Shown: positions 47,339 through 55,382 of the stretch, in pieces
Layout: each line of letters begins with the position of its first letter
How positions within the stretch are numbered: the first letter of the stretch is position 1
Made by a program: the position numbers and the translations under genes
NCBI GenBank assembly: GCA_963735885.1
Contig: CAVTMP010000004.1
Coordinates: 682,001-746,000, forward strand
Direction of reading: 5' to 3'
Source: JBBSBL01 sp963735885
GTDB taxonomy: Bacteria > Actinomycetota > Thermoleophilia > Solirubrobacterales > Solirubrobacteraceae
Length of the DNA stretch: 64,000 nt
Notes under the pieces: model-generated
Told to the model about the DNA's origin: nothing
The model's input: the letters and a program-made list of their open reading frames with translations, nothing else
The model's database searches: none

Positions 47339-47357
47339 GGCGTCGTCGTACCCGTCC

Positions 47358-47430
47358 GGGGCTATAGCTCAGTTGGGAGAGCGTTCGGCTGGCAGCCGAA
47401 AGGCCGCGGGTTCGAGTCCCGCTAGCTCCA
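47358..47430 (+). tRNA. tRNA-Ala (anticodon GGC)
   Basis: A 73-base cloverleaf. The acceptor GGGGCTA pairs with TAGCTCC plus discriminator A. The D arm is GCTC...GAGC, the anticodon stem TTCGG/CCGAA encloses CTGGCAG with anticodon GGC, and the T arm is GCGGGTTCGAGTCCCGC. CCA is not encoded. It reads GCC (and GCU) alanine codons, the main alanine codons in DNA this GC-rich. A hairpin terminator follows seven bases later. Confidence 0.97.
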
Positions 47431-47437
47431 TCGGCTG

Positions 47438-47460
47438 AAAGCCCTGCCGCGCAGGGCTTT
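47438..47460 (+). terminator. hairpin terminator after tRNA-Ala
   Basis: A perfect 10-bp stem, AAAGCCCTGC / GCAGGGCTTT, with a CGC loop, seven bases past the tRNA 3' end. The 3' arm supplies a TTT followed by CGCATT, so the T-tract is short. Confidence 0.75.
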
Positions 47461-47644
47461 CGCATTCCGGGGCCGCGGTGCCGCCGACCGCTTCCGGCGC
47501 ATCACCGCCGTCTCCCCTCACCCACCCCAGGTGTCGTCGGCCCACCCCCTGGGGTGCTCGCCGCGAGCCCGAGGGGTCCTGGGCGGGGGAGCCTCGACGC
47601 CGCAGCATGACGAGCGTCCACTCCACCACCCCCAGGAGGCTCCC

Positions 47645-48250
47645 ATGCGCCCCATCACCACCACCGTCCGCCGCACCGCCGCCATCGCCGTCGCCGCCCT
47701 GCTGGTCGGCTCCGGCATCGCGGGCGCCGCGACGATCAACGGAACGAGCGGGCCCGACCTGCTCTACGGCACCGACCATCCCGACGTCACCCACGCCCGC
47801 GGCGGCAACGACTTCGCCAACGGCCTGGGCGGCAACGACGTCCTCTACGGCGGCTCGGGCAACGATGAGCTCGAGGGCGACGGCACCGGCAGCGGCGGCA
47901 GCCAGACCACGACGCCCGGCAACGACCGGCTCTACGGCCAGGACGGCAACGACCTGCTGATCGGCGAGGAGGGCAACGACCGCGAGTACGGCGGCCGCGG
48001 CCGCGACGATCTCCGCGGCAACGACGGCAACGACGTTCTCGTCGGCGAGGCCGGCCACGATCACCTCGACGGCGTCGCCGGCGACGACCTGATCGTCGCC
48101 TGGCACGACCACGGCGCGCGCGACACCATCACGTGCGGCGACGGCGCCGACCGCGTGAAGGCCGACCGCCACGACCGGTTCGTGGACATCTACGGCGCGG
48201 TCACCACGCCGGCCGGCGCCGGCTGCGAGTCCGTCCACTACGGGCGCTGA
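47645..48250 (+). CDS. secreted RTX-type calcium-binding repeat protein
   Basis: A 201-residue protein with a signal peptide (residues 1 to about 29, ending AGAA). It is then mostly composed of GGxGxDxLxG nonapeptides such as GGNDVLYGGSGNDELEGDG, which bind Ca2+ in a parallel beta-roll. The C-terminal part has two Cys (near residues 160 and 197) that could form a disulfide. No enzymatic domain is fused, unlike true RTX toxins. The ATG follows CCAGGAGG. Small stand-alone RTX proteins of this kind are frequent in Thermoleophilia; their role at the surface is unknown. Confidence 0.9.
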   Translation: MRPITTTVRRTAAIAVAALLVGSGIAGAATINGTSGPDLLYGTDHPDVTHARGGNDFANGLGGNDVLYGGSGNDELEGDGTGSGGSQTTTPGNDRLYGQDGNDLLIGEEGNDREYGGRGRDDLRGNDGNDVLVGEAGHDHLDGVAGDDLIVAWHDHGARDTITCGDGADRVKADRHDRFVDIYGAVTTPAGAGCESVHYGR

Positions 48251-48270
48251 GCCGCATCGCAGACCGGCGC

Positions 48271-48303
48271 GGCGCCCCGGGGCAATCACCGCCCCGGGGC
48301 GCC
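48271..48303. terminator. bidirectional hairpin between the RTX gene and rsfS
   Basis: A perfect 13-bp inverted repeat, GGCGCCCCGGGGC / GCCCCGGGGCGCC, with loop AATCACC between two convergent genes. There is no T-tract, as is common in high-GC actinobacteria, so termination may rely on the stem or on Rho. Confidence 0.65.
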
Positions 48304-48362
48304 GGCGGGGGGCGCCGGGCCGGGTGACGGTCACCGGGGTCGTTCAGGGGTGCCCGGCCGCC

Positions 48363-48761
48363 TTACGCGTCGACCCGCCGCACCGGCGCCTCGCCCCACA
48401 GGGACTCCAGGCCGTAGAACTCGCGCGCGTCGGGCGTGAACACGTGGACGACGACGTCGAGGTAGTCCATCAGGACCCAGCGCGCCTCGGGCAGGCCCTC
48501 GACGCGGCGCGGGAGCAGGCCCTCCCGCTTCTTCATCTCCTCGTGGATGCCGTCGTGGATCGCCTTGACCTGGCGATCGGTGTTTCCCGTCGCGATCACG
48601 AAGTAGTCGGTGTAGCCGACGATCCCGCGCAGGTCGATCTCGACGATGTCGCGCGCCTTCTTGTCCGCCGCGAGCTCGGCGGCGAGGCAGGCGAGGCGCT
48701 CGGGCGTCGGCCGCGCCTCGGCCCCGGTGGCGGGCGCCGTCCCGGCGGCCTCGCCGCTCAT
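48363..48761 (-). CDS. rsfS: ribosomal silencing factor RsfS (Iojap-like)
   Basis: A 132-residue protein that binds L14 and blocks subunit joining when nutrients are low. DIVEIDLRGIVGYTDYFVIATGNTDRQV and the GLPEARWVLMDYLDVVVHVF core are standard. The N-terminal 20 residues are variable. It follows nadD by 31 bases, the usual nadD-rsfS order. Confidence 0.96.
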   Translation of the reverse strand: MSGEAAGTAPATGAEARPTPERLACLAAELAADKKARDIVEIDLRGIVGYTDYFVIATGNTDRQVKAIHDGIHEEMKKREGLLPRRVEGLPEARWVLMDYLDVVVHVFTPDAREFYGLESLWGEAPVRRVDA

Positions 48762-48792
48762 GGGACGACCGTCCCGGCCGGGGAGCGGACGC

Positions 48793-49407
48793 TCACGCCG
48801 CCACCCCGGCCGGCCGGTAGAGACCCGCGTCGGCGATGCGCGCCTCGACCGCGTCCGGCACGAGGTAGCGGATCGGCCGCCCCTCGGCCACCCGGCGGCG
48901 GATGAGGGTCGAGGAGACGTCGATCCGCGGCATGTCGAAGAACTCGACCGGCCGGGCGGGCTCGAGCGGCGCGAGCCGTGCCGCCAGGTCCTCGCGGGCG
49001 ACGCCGCCCCGCTCGGCGACGGCGAGCCGGGCCAGCGCGAGGATGCGCTCCGGCTCCCGCCAGCCCGGCAGGGCGTGGGCCATGTCGGCCCCGACGATGA
49101 GGGTCAGGTCGTCCTCCGGACGGGCATCGCGCAGTCCCTGGAGCGTATCGACGGCGTACGACGGCCCCGGCCGGTCGACCTCGACCCGCGAGACCGCGAA
49201 GCGCTCGTCGCCCTCCACCGCGAGGCGGCAGAGCTCGAGCCGCGCCTCGGCGCCCGGGTCGTCCGGCACCGGCTTGTGCGGGGGAACCCCGGCGGGCACG
49301 AGCCGGACCACGTCGAGCCCGAGCTGCGCGTGCGCCTCCTGCGCGCAGACGAGGTGGGCGACGTGCGGCGGGTTGAACGTGCCCCCGAGGATGCCGATCC
49401 GGGCCAT
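48793..49407 (-). CDS. nadD: nicotinate-nucleotide adenylyltransferase
   Basis: A 204-residue enzyme making deamido-NAD from nicotinate mononucleotide and ATP. GGTFNPPHVAHL at residues 8-19 holds the HxxH nucleotide site, and the C-terminal SSTLIRRR is the ISSTxIR motif. It lies 36 bases downstream of proA and upstream of rsfS in a long leftward run. Confidence 0.96.
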   Translation of the reverse strand: MARIGILGGTFNPPHVAHLVCAQEAHAQLGLDVVRLVPAGVPPHKPVPDDPGAEARLELCRLAVEGDERFAVSRVEVDRPGPSYAVDTLQGLRDARPEDDLTLIVGADMAHALPGWREPERILALARLAVAERGGVAREDLAARLAPLEPARPVEFFDMPRIDVSSTLIRRRVAEGRPIRYLVPDAVEARIADAGLYRPAGVAA

Positions 49408-49443
49408 CGCGCGCCGGCGACGCCGTGAGCGGTGGCGCGCCGC

Positions 49444-50712
49444 CTAACGGCGGACGTGCCCGTCGCCCTCGACGAGGTACTTGGTGGTGCAGAGCTCGCG
49501 CAGGCCGATCGGCCCGCGGGCGTGGAGCTTCTGCGTCGAGTTCCCGATCTCCGCCCCGAGGCCGAACTCGGCCCCGTCGGTGAACCGCGTCGAGGCGTTC
49601 ACGTAGACGCAGGCGGCGTCCACACCGGCCTGGAAGGCCCGCGCGGCCGCGAGATCGCCGGTGAGGATCGCCTCGGAGTGGCCGCTGCCGTGCTCGTTCA
49701 CGTGCGCGATCGCCTCACCGGCCGAGTCGACGATCCGGACGGCGAGCACGAGCGCGAGGAACTCGGTGTCCCAGTCCTCCTCGGACGCGTCCCGCAGCGG
49801 CAGCGCCGGGTCGGCGAGCGCGCGCGTGCGGGCGTCGACGCGCAGCTCGACGCCGGCGTCGTGCAGCGCGGCGAGCGCCCGCGGCAGGAAGGCCGGCGCC
49901 GCGTCGCGGTGGACGAGCAGCGTCTCGGCGGCGTTGCAGACCCCGGGGCGCTGGACCTTCGCGTTGACGGCGATCGCGACCGCGTCGTCGAGATCGGCGG
50001 AGGCGTCGACGAACACGTGGCAGTTGCCCGACGCGGCGTAGATCACCGGCACCGTCGCGACGCCCTTGAGCGCCCGCTTCAGCCCCTCGCCGCCACGCGG
50101 GATGATCAGGTCCACGACGCCCGCCTGCGTGGCGAGCTCGGCGAGCTCGCCGCGACCACCGCCCGCGACGAGCGAGACGGCGCCGTCCGGGAGCCCGGCC
50201 TCCGTGCCGGCCTCCGCGGCCACTGCGGCGAGCACGGCGTTGGAGTGCGCCGCCGACGAGGACCCGCGCAGCACGGCGGCGTTCCCGGACTTCAGGCACA
50301 GCGCGGCGGCGTCGATCGTCACGTTCGGGCGGGCCTCGTAGACGACGGCCACGACCCCGAGCGGCACCCGCACCCGGCGGAGCTCCAGCCCCGACTCCAG
50401 GCGACGGCCCTCGACGACCTCGCCGACCGGATCCGGCAGGGCGGCGATGGCCCGCACCCCGTCCGCCATCGCGGCCACGCGCCCGCCGTCGAGGGCGAGG
50501 CGGTCCATCAGCGCCGGCTCGAGTCCGGCGTCGCGGCCGAGCTCCAGATCCCGGGCGTTGGCCTCGAGGATCTCCTCGCTCCGGGCCTCGAGCGCGTCGG
50601 CGATCGCCCGCAGCGCCCGGTCCTTGACCGCCGAGTCGAGCGCGGCCAGCTCGCGCGACGCGCGGCGCGCGAGACGGCACACTGCGGCGACCGAGAGCGG
50701 GGCGACGGCCAT
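49444..50712 (-). CDS. proA: gamma-glutamyl phosphate reductase
   Basis: A 422-residue aldehyde-dehydrogenase-fold enzyme for the second step of proline synthesis. The catalytic Cys lies in RPGVCNAAETLLVH near residue 254. YEARPNVTIDAAALCLKSGN and GLGAEIGNSTQKLHARGP are conserved. I start at ATG 50712; a TTG at 50721 would lie inside the TACCCT box that precedes the ATG by 8 bases. proB lies 108 bases upstream on the same strand. Confidence 0.97.
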   Translation of the reverse strand: MAVAPLSVAAVCRLARRASRELAALDSAVKDRALRAIADALEARSEEILEANARDLELGRDAGLEPALMDRLALDGGRVAAMADGVRAIAALPDPVGEVVEGRRLESGLELRRVRVPLGVVAVVYEARPNVTIDAAALCLKSGNAAVLRGSSSAAHSNAVLAAVAAEAGTEAGLPDGAVSLVAGGGRGELAELATQAGVVDLIIPRGGEGLKRALKGVATVPVIYAASGNCHVFVDASADLDDAVAIAVNAKVQRPGVCNAAETLLVHRDAAPAFLPRALAALHDAGVELRVDARTRALADPALPLRDASEEDWDTEFLALVLAVRIVDSAGEAIAHVNEHGSGHSEAILTGDLAAARAFQAGVDAACVYVNASTRFTDGAEFGLGAEIGNSTQKLHARGPIGLRELCTTKYLVEGDGHVRR

Positions 50713-50720
50713 GGACGGCA

Positions 50721-50726
50721 AGGGTA
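50721..50726 (-). promoter_or_regulatory. -10-like box TACCCT before proA
   Basis: TACCCT on the minus strand ends 8 bases before the ATG at 50712. It suggests a second, leaderless promoter between proB and proA-nadD-rsfS. Confidence 0.4.
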
Positions 50727-50820
50727 GCGGCCGGCCGGCCGCATCCGGGCCGCCGCGCGCACGGCGATCCGGCGCCGCGGACGGTCCGCATCCGGGATAC
50801 GCGGCCTTCTGACGAGGCTG

Positions 50821-51912
50821 CTAGGCCAGCACGAAGTAGTCGCGGTGCACGGCCTCCTCGCTGGCGGCCCCGAGCCGCTCGCGGACCTCGCTCGACTTCA
50901 GGCCCGCGACGCGCCGGAGCTCCTCGGCGGAGAAGTTCGAGATGCCCTTGCCGACGGCGGCTCCCGCGTGCGCGACCTCGACGGCGTCCCCGGCATCGAA
51001 GCCGCCGTCGACGCCCACCACGCCGACCGGCAGCAGGCTCGTCCCGTCCTCCCGCAGCGCGCGGGCCGCGCCGGCGTCGACCGCGACCCGCCCGCGCGTG
51101 GGCTTCGCGTACTTCAGCCAGAGCTTGAACGACGAGTAGCGGCCGTCCTGCGGCGCGAAGCGGGTGCCGACGGGCTCACCGGCGACGGCCCGCCCGAGCA
51201 CCCCGTCCGCGAGGCCGCTGCCCACGACCACCGGGATGCCGGCGGCGGTCGCCATCTCCGCGGCGACCACCTTCGAGCGCATCCCCCCCGAGCCGAGCGG
51301 CGAGGTCCCGTGCCCGATCTGCAGCGGCTCGAGGTCCACCGGATCCCGCACCTCCGCCACGATGCGCGCCGCGGGGTCGGTGCGGGGGTCCGCCGTGAAG
51401 ACCCCGTCGGCGTCGGTCAGCAGCACGAGCACCTCGGCGCCGAGGAGGATCGCCACCTGCGCCGCGAGGAAGTCGTTGTCGCCGAAGGAGATGTCGTCGG
51501 TCGTGGTCGTGTCGTTCTCGTTGATCACCGGCACGACCCGCCAGTCGAGCAGGCGGCGCAGGGTGCGACGCGCGTTGAGGTAGTGGGTGCGCGCGCTCAT
51601 GTCGAAGAACGTCAGCAGGACCTGGGCCGTGACGACCCCCTGCGCGGTGAGCAGGCGGTCGTACTCCCGGTACACGTGACCCTGGCCGACGGCGCTCGCG
51701 GCCTGCAGCTCCTCCATGGCGCGCGGCCGCAGCGGCAGCGTCATGAGCGCGATGCCGCGCGCGATCGCGCCGCTCGTCACCACGACGACGTCGTCGCCCG
51801 CCGCGTGCACGCCGGCGACGTCCCCGCAGATGCGCCCGAGGACGTCCGCGCGCGGCATCCCGTCCTCGTCGACGACGATGCTCGAGCCCAGCTTGACGAC
51901 GACGGTGCCCAT
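50821..51912 (-). CDS. proB: glutamate 5-kinase
   Basis: A 363-residue enzyme that phosphorylates glutamate for proline synthesis. The kinase domain shows VVVKLGSSIVVDEDG, VSGAIARG-like VVTSGAIARGI, NENDTTTTDDISFGDND and GTGGMRSKV-like GSGGMRSKVVA. A C-terminal PUA domain spans residues 270-363. A TAAGCT box is 11 bases before the ATG. Proline feedback is expected from the family. Confidence 0.97.
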   Translation of the reverse strand: MGTVVVKLGSSIVVDEDGMPRADVLGRICGDVAGVHAAGDDVVVVTSGAIARGIALMTLPLRPRAMEELQAASAVGQGHVYREYDRLLTAQGVVTAQVLLTFFDMSARTHYLNARRTLRRLLDWRVVPVINENDTTTTDDISFGDNDFLAAQVAILLGAEVLVLLTDADGVFTADPRTDPAARIVAEVRDPVDLEPLQIGHGTSPLGSGGMRSKVVAAEMATAAGIPVVVGSGLADGVLGRAVAGEPVGTRFAPQDGRYSSFKLWLKYAKPTRGRVAVDAGAARALREDGTSLLPVGVVGVDGGFDAGDAVEVAHAGAAVGKGISNFSAEELRRVAGLKSSEVRERLGAASEEAVHRDYFVLA

Positions 51913-52037
51913 GGCGAGCGCGGAGCTTAGAACCGGCGCCCCGGCACCGGCGTCCGGAGCCGTCGACGGCGGCGGCCCGCGCGCGGGGTGGCGGCCGCCC
52001 AGGGGCGGTCGCCGGCGGCCCAGGCGGGTCTCGACGC

Positions 52038-52514
52038 CTACGCCCGCGTCGCCGCCGGCCCGGCCGCCCGCCGCCGGGCCGCGCCCGGGGTCTGGAGCAC
52101 GGGGACGCTCGCCCGCCGGCGCAGCGCGGCGGCCCAGTCGCGCCGGGCGAGCCGCGCGACGACGCCGCGCGGCGGCGCGGGCACGACGATGAGGTCGCAG
52201 CCCCGCTCCTCGGCCACGATCGCGAGCGCCGCCGCGGGCCGGCCGTGCGCGACGGCGAGCTCGGGCTCGGGCCCGCCGGTCACCATCAGGGCGCCGCGGG
52301 CGAGGCGCGCGTGCGCGTCCTCGCGCTCACAGCGCTCCCACGCGGCCGATCCGAAGCCGCAGCAGCGCCTGGTGGCCGGCGGATCGGTCTCGGCGACCGC
52401 CACGACCGTGAGGCGGGAGCCGCAGCGACGCGCCAGCGCGGCCGCCGCCACCAGGGCCTCGTCGCCGTCGGCGCTGGCCTCGCACGCCACGAGGATGTGC
52501 TCGCACATCGACAT
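52038..52514 (-). CDS. universal stress protein family protein
   Basis: A 158-residue single UspA domain. It has ILVACEASADGDEALVAAAALARR at the N-terminus, a LTVVAVAETD strand, and a HGRPAAALAIVAEERGCDLIVVPA segment. The GxxGxxxRxxxxxA-type ATP motif is degenerate, so nucleotide binding is doubtful. It has several Cys, including a CC pair. ATG 52514 is preceded by GGAGGGG. It lies downstream of obg on the same strand but is separated by a strong hairpin. Confidence 0.82.
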   Translation of the reverse strand: MSMCEHILVACEASADGDEALVAAAALARRCGSRLTVVAVAETDPPATRRCCGFGSAAWERCEREDAHARLARGALMVTGGPEPELAVAHGRPAAALAIVAEERGCDLIVVPAPPRGVVARLARRDWAAALRRRASVPVLQTPGAARRRAAGPAATRA

Positions 52515-52523
52515 GCCCCTCCA

Positions 52524-52601
52524 GGGTACGCCCGCCGGCCTCGGCCGTCGAGGGCGGCGCGGCTCACGGCGCGCCGCGGGTACGCCCGCCGGCCTCGGCC
52601 G
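52524..52601. repeat. 24-bp direct repeat, two copies
   Basis: GGGTACGCCCGCCGGCCTCGGCCG occurs at 52524-52547 and again at 52578-52601, in the gap between obg and the universal stress gene. The second copy extends into a hairpin. Its origin is unknown. Confidence 0.6.
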
Positions 52602-52608
52602 GCGGGCG
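52583..52608 (-). terminator. hairpin after obg
   Basis: CGCCCGCCGGCC / GGCCGGCGGGCG form a perfect 12-bp inverted repeat with a TC centre, 22 bases past the obg stop. There is no T-tract; it is a possible Rho-independent-like terminator or mRNA end stabiliser. Confidence 0.5.
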
Positions 52609-52630
52609 ACGGGCCGTGACGGCGCGGGGC

Positions 52631-53950
52631 TCAGACCGTCCCGCCGGGGTCGAGCTCGAACACCACCCCGCCGATCTCGACGTCGTCGCCCGCGCGGAAC
52701 CCTCGGTCCTCCAGCGCCCGCACGACGCCGATCGCGCGGAGCCGGCGCTCGAGCTCCCCCATCGCCTCGTCGTTCTCGAGGTCGAAGCGCGCGACGAGCC
52801 GGTCGATGCCCTCCCCGCGCACCCGGAAGCCCCCGTCGGCGACGCGCTCGACCGAGAAGCCGCGACGGGCCGCGGGGCGGTAGACCCGGTGCTCGGCGAT
52901 CGCCGCCCCGCCCGCCCCCGGGGGCGCCGGGCTCGGCGCGGGCCCCCCCGGATCCGGGAGCGGTGGAACGCGGCGCAGCAGCAGCCGCCCGAGCTCCTCG
53001 ACCCCCTGGCCGGTCACCGCCGAGGTGACGAGCACCGGCACCCCGTCGCCGAGCCGCTCGCGCCAGGCGGCGACCGCGGACTCCGCCTCCGCCGCCGGCA
53101 CGAGGTCGGCCTTGCTCAGCGCCAGGACGCGCGGCAGGCGCGCGAGCCGCGCGTCGTGGAGCGCGAGCTCCCGCTCGATCGTCGCGTGGTTGTCCCCGGG
53201 GTCGGTCCCGTCGAGCGGCGCGAGGTCGAGCACGTGAACGAGCAGCCGCGTGCGCTCGACGTGGTCGAGGAAGTCGTGCCCCAGCCCCGCACCGTCGCTG
53301 GCGCCCGCGATCAGCCCCGGGATGTCGGCCACGACGAGCGCGCGCTCGGCGCCATGCAGCGTCCCGAGCACGGGCTCCAGCGTGGTGAACGGATAGCCGG
53401 CGACCTTCGGCCGCGCGCGCGTCAGACGCGAGAGCAGCGAGGACTTGCCGGCGTTCGGCACCCCCACGAGCCCGACGTCGGCGAGCAGCTTGAGGCGCAG
53501 GTCGATCCAGCCCTCCTCGCCGGCGAGCCCGCGCTCGGCGAATCGCGGCGCCTGCCGCTGCGGCCCGGCGAAGCGCTTGTTGCCGCGGCCGCCCGGGCCG
53601 CCCCGGGCGACCAGCGCCCGCTCGCCCGGCCGCACGAGGTCGAGCCGGGTGCCGTCCTCCAGCACGGCCACGGTGCCCGGCGCCACGCGCACCTCGACGT
53701 CGTCGCCGTCGCGCCCGTGGCGATTCGAGCCCTGGCCGTGACCGCCACGGCCCGCCGCGAAGTGGGAGCGGCGCCGGAAGGCGCCGAGGTCGCGCAGCGC
53801 GTCGTCCACCACGAGCACGACGTCGCCGCCGCGCCCGCCGTCGCCGCCGTCCGGGCCGCCCTTGGGCACGTGGGCCTCGCGGCGGAAGCTCAGGCAGCCG
53901 TCGCCCCCCCGCCCCGCCGTCACGTGGATGCGCGCGCGATCGGTCAGCAT
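52631..53950 (-). CDS. obg: GTPase Obg/CgtA
   Basis: A 439-residue ribosome-associated GTPase. The Gly-rich Obg fold covers residues 1-155 (GRGGDGCLSFRRE, GGPDGGDGGRGGDVV). The G domain has GVPNAGKSS, ADIPGLIAGA and LSKADL. The C-terminal OCT domain covers about residues 350-439. The ATG at 53950 follows GAGGAGTC; an upstream in-frame ATG is possible but lacks a site. It lies in the rplU-rpmA-obg-proB order, though an SDR on the other strand sits between rpmA and obg. Confidence 0.97.
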   Translation of the reverse strand: MLTDRARIHVTAGRGGDGCLSFRREAHVPKGGPDGGDGGRGGDVVLVVDDALRDLGAFRRRSHFAAGRGGHGQGSNRHGRDGDDVEVRVAPGTVAVLEDGTRLDLVRPGERALVARGGPGGRGNKRFAGPQRQAPRFAERGLAGEEGWIDLRLKLLADVGLVGVPNAGKSSLLSRLTRARPKVAGYPFTTLEPVLGTLHGAERALVVADIPGLIAGASDGAGLGHDFLDHVERTRLLVHVLDLAPLDGTDPGDNHATIERELALHDARLARLPRVLALSKADLVPAAEAESAVAAWRERLGDGVPVLVTSAVTGQGVEELGRLLLRRVPPLPDPGGPAPSPAPPGAGGAAIAEHRVYRPAARRGFSVERVADGGFRVRGEGIDRLVARFDLENDEAMGELERRLRAIGVVRALEDRGFRAGDDVEIGGVVFELDPGGTV

Positions 53951-53994
53951 GACTCCTCGCCATCGTGCCACGCACTCCGTCCGAAAGGCCCGTC

Positions 53995-54681
53995 ATGCCC
54001 GACCCCGTCTTCCTCATCACCGGCGCCTCCAGCGGCATCGGCGCCGCGACCGCCCGCCATGCGGCGCAGGCCGGCCATCGCGTCGTGCTGGCCGCCCGCC
54101 GCACCGACGCGCTCGAGGCGCTGGCCGCCGAGCTCGGCGGTCCCGAGCGGGCCATCGCCCTCGGCTGCGACGTGACCGAGTGGGAGCAGCAGGAGCGCCT
54201 CGTGGCCACGGCGCTCGAGGCGTTCGGGCGCCTCGACGTCGCCTTCGCCAACGCGGGGTTCGGCGCCGCTCGCGGCTTCCTGGCCGAGAGCCCGGAGCAC
54301 TGGCGCGCGATGGTGCTGACGAACGTCTACGGGGCCGCGCTGACCGTTCGCGCGACGATCCCGGCCCTGCGCGAGAGCCGCGGGCACCTGCTGCTCACCG
54401 GGTCCGTCGCCGGCCGCCGGGCACTTCCCGGCTCGCTCTACTCGTGCACGAAGTGGGCGGTCACGGCGATGGGCGAGGCGGCGCGGCTGGAGCTCGACGG
54501 CAGCGGCGTGCGGGTGACGCTCGTCGAGCCCGGCATGGTCGACACGCCGTTCTTCGAGAACCGGCCGACCGGCGCGCTCGAGCCCGACGACATCGCCCGC
54601 GCGGTGATGTACGCGGTCGGGCAGCCGCCGCACGTGGACGTGAACGAGATCCTCGTGCGACCGGTCGCGCAGAGCGGCTGA
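53995..54681 (+). CDS. SDR family oxidoreductase
   Basis: A 228-residue short-chain dehydrogenase. It has TGASSGIG (residues 9-16), an AARRTDAL second strand suggesting NADP, ANAGFG near 87, catalytic Ser in TGSVAG and YSCTK as the Tyr/Lys pair. It is of the classical type. ATG 53995 follows GAAAGG. It is the only + strand gene between 48.3 and 64 kb and splits rpmA from obg. The substrate is unknown. Confidence 0.9.
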   Translation: MPDPVFLITGASSGIGAATARHAAQAGHRVVLAARRTDALEALAAELGGPERAIALGCDVTEWEQQERLVATALEAFGRLDVAFANAGFGAARGFLAESPEHWRAMVLTNVYGAALTVRATIPALRESRGHLLLTGSVAGRRALPGSLYSCTKWAVTAMGEAARLELDGSGVRVTLVEPGMVDTPFFENRPTGALEPDDIARAVMYAVGQPPHVDVNEILVRPVAQSG

Positions 54682-54737
54682 GCACCGGCTTCGGCGCGCG
54701 ACGCCGCCGCCGGCCGCCGGCCCTCGCGGGCGCCGCC

Positions 54738-54995
54738 CTACTCCTCGGCGGCGACGACCGACACGACGCGTCCGCGACGGCCCGCCGTGAAGGTCACGGT
54801 CCCCCTGGCGGTCGCGAACAGCGTGTCGTCCTTGCCGATGCCGACGCCGTCGCCCGGCCGGAAGCGCGTCCCGCGCTGGCGGACGATGATCTCGCCACCG
54901 GTGACCCGCTGGCCGGCGAAGACCTTCACGCCGAGACGCTGCGCGGCCGAGTCGCGGCCGTTGCGGCTGGAGCCGAGGCCCTTCTTATGCGCCAT
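54738..54995 (-). CDS. rpmA: 50S ribosomal protein L27
   Basis: An 85-residue basic protein near the peptidyl-transferase centre. MAHKKGLGSSRNGRDS has no N-terminal extension needing cleavage, unlike in Firmicutes. GVKVFAGQRVTGGEIIVRQRGT is conserved. The start overlaps the rplU stop by 11 bases. Confidence 0.98.
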   Translation of the reverse strand: MAHKKGLGSSRNGRDSAAQRLGVKVFAGQRVTGGEIIVRQRGTRFRPGDGVGIGKDDTLFATARGTVTFTAGRRGRVVSVVAAEE

Positions 54996-55371
54996 TGGAC
55001 CCGGCCTCCTTCGCCTCGGGCGGCTTGGACGCGGCCTTCTTCGCCGCGGCCCGGCGCGCGCCGAGCGCCACCGTGGTGATCTCGAGCCGCGTCAGCTCCT
55101 GACGGTGGCCGGTGCGGCGCTTGTACCCGCGCTTGGGCTTGAACTTGAAGATCCGGAGCTTCGGGCCGCGCTCGTGGGCCACGACCTTCGCCTCGACCTT
55201 GACCTTGGCCAGGCCGGTCGCGTCGAGCACCACCTCGTCCCCCTCGCCGCGGTACATCAGCGGCTGGAGCGCGACCGTCGCGCCCTCGTCCTCGGGCAGG
55301 CGCTCGACGAGCAGGGACTGGCCCGGCTCGACGCGGTACTGCTTCCCGCCGGTCTTGACGATCGCGTACAT
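54985..55371 (-). CDS. rplU: 50S ribosomal protein L21
   Basis: A 128-residue rRNA-binding protein. MYAIVKTGGKQYRVEPGQ, FKPKRGYKRRTGHRQ and LEIT are standard L21. An Ala/Lys-rich tail of about 25 residues extends past the usual end and overlaps the rpmA start. ATG 55371 is 11 bases after the rng stop, with no clear Shine-Dalgarno. Confidence 0.97.
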   Translation of the reverse strand: MYAIVKTGGKQYRVEPGQSLLVERLPEDEGATVALQPLMYRGEGDEVVLDATGLAKVKVEAKVVAHERGPKLRIFKFKPKRGYKRRTGHRQELTRLEITTVALGARRAAAKKAASKPPEAKEAGSNGA

Positions 55372-55382
55372 GGGGTGAAGGG

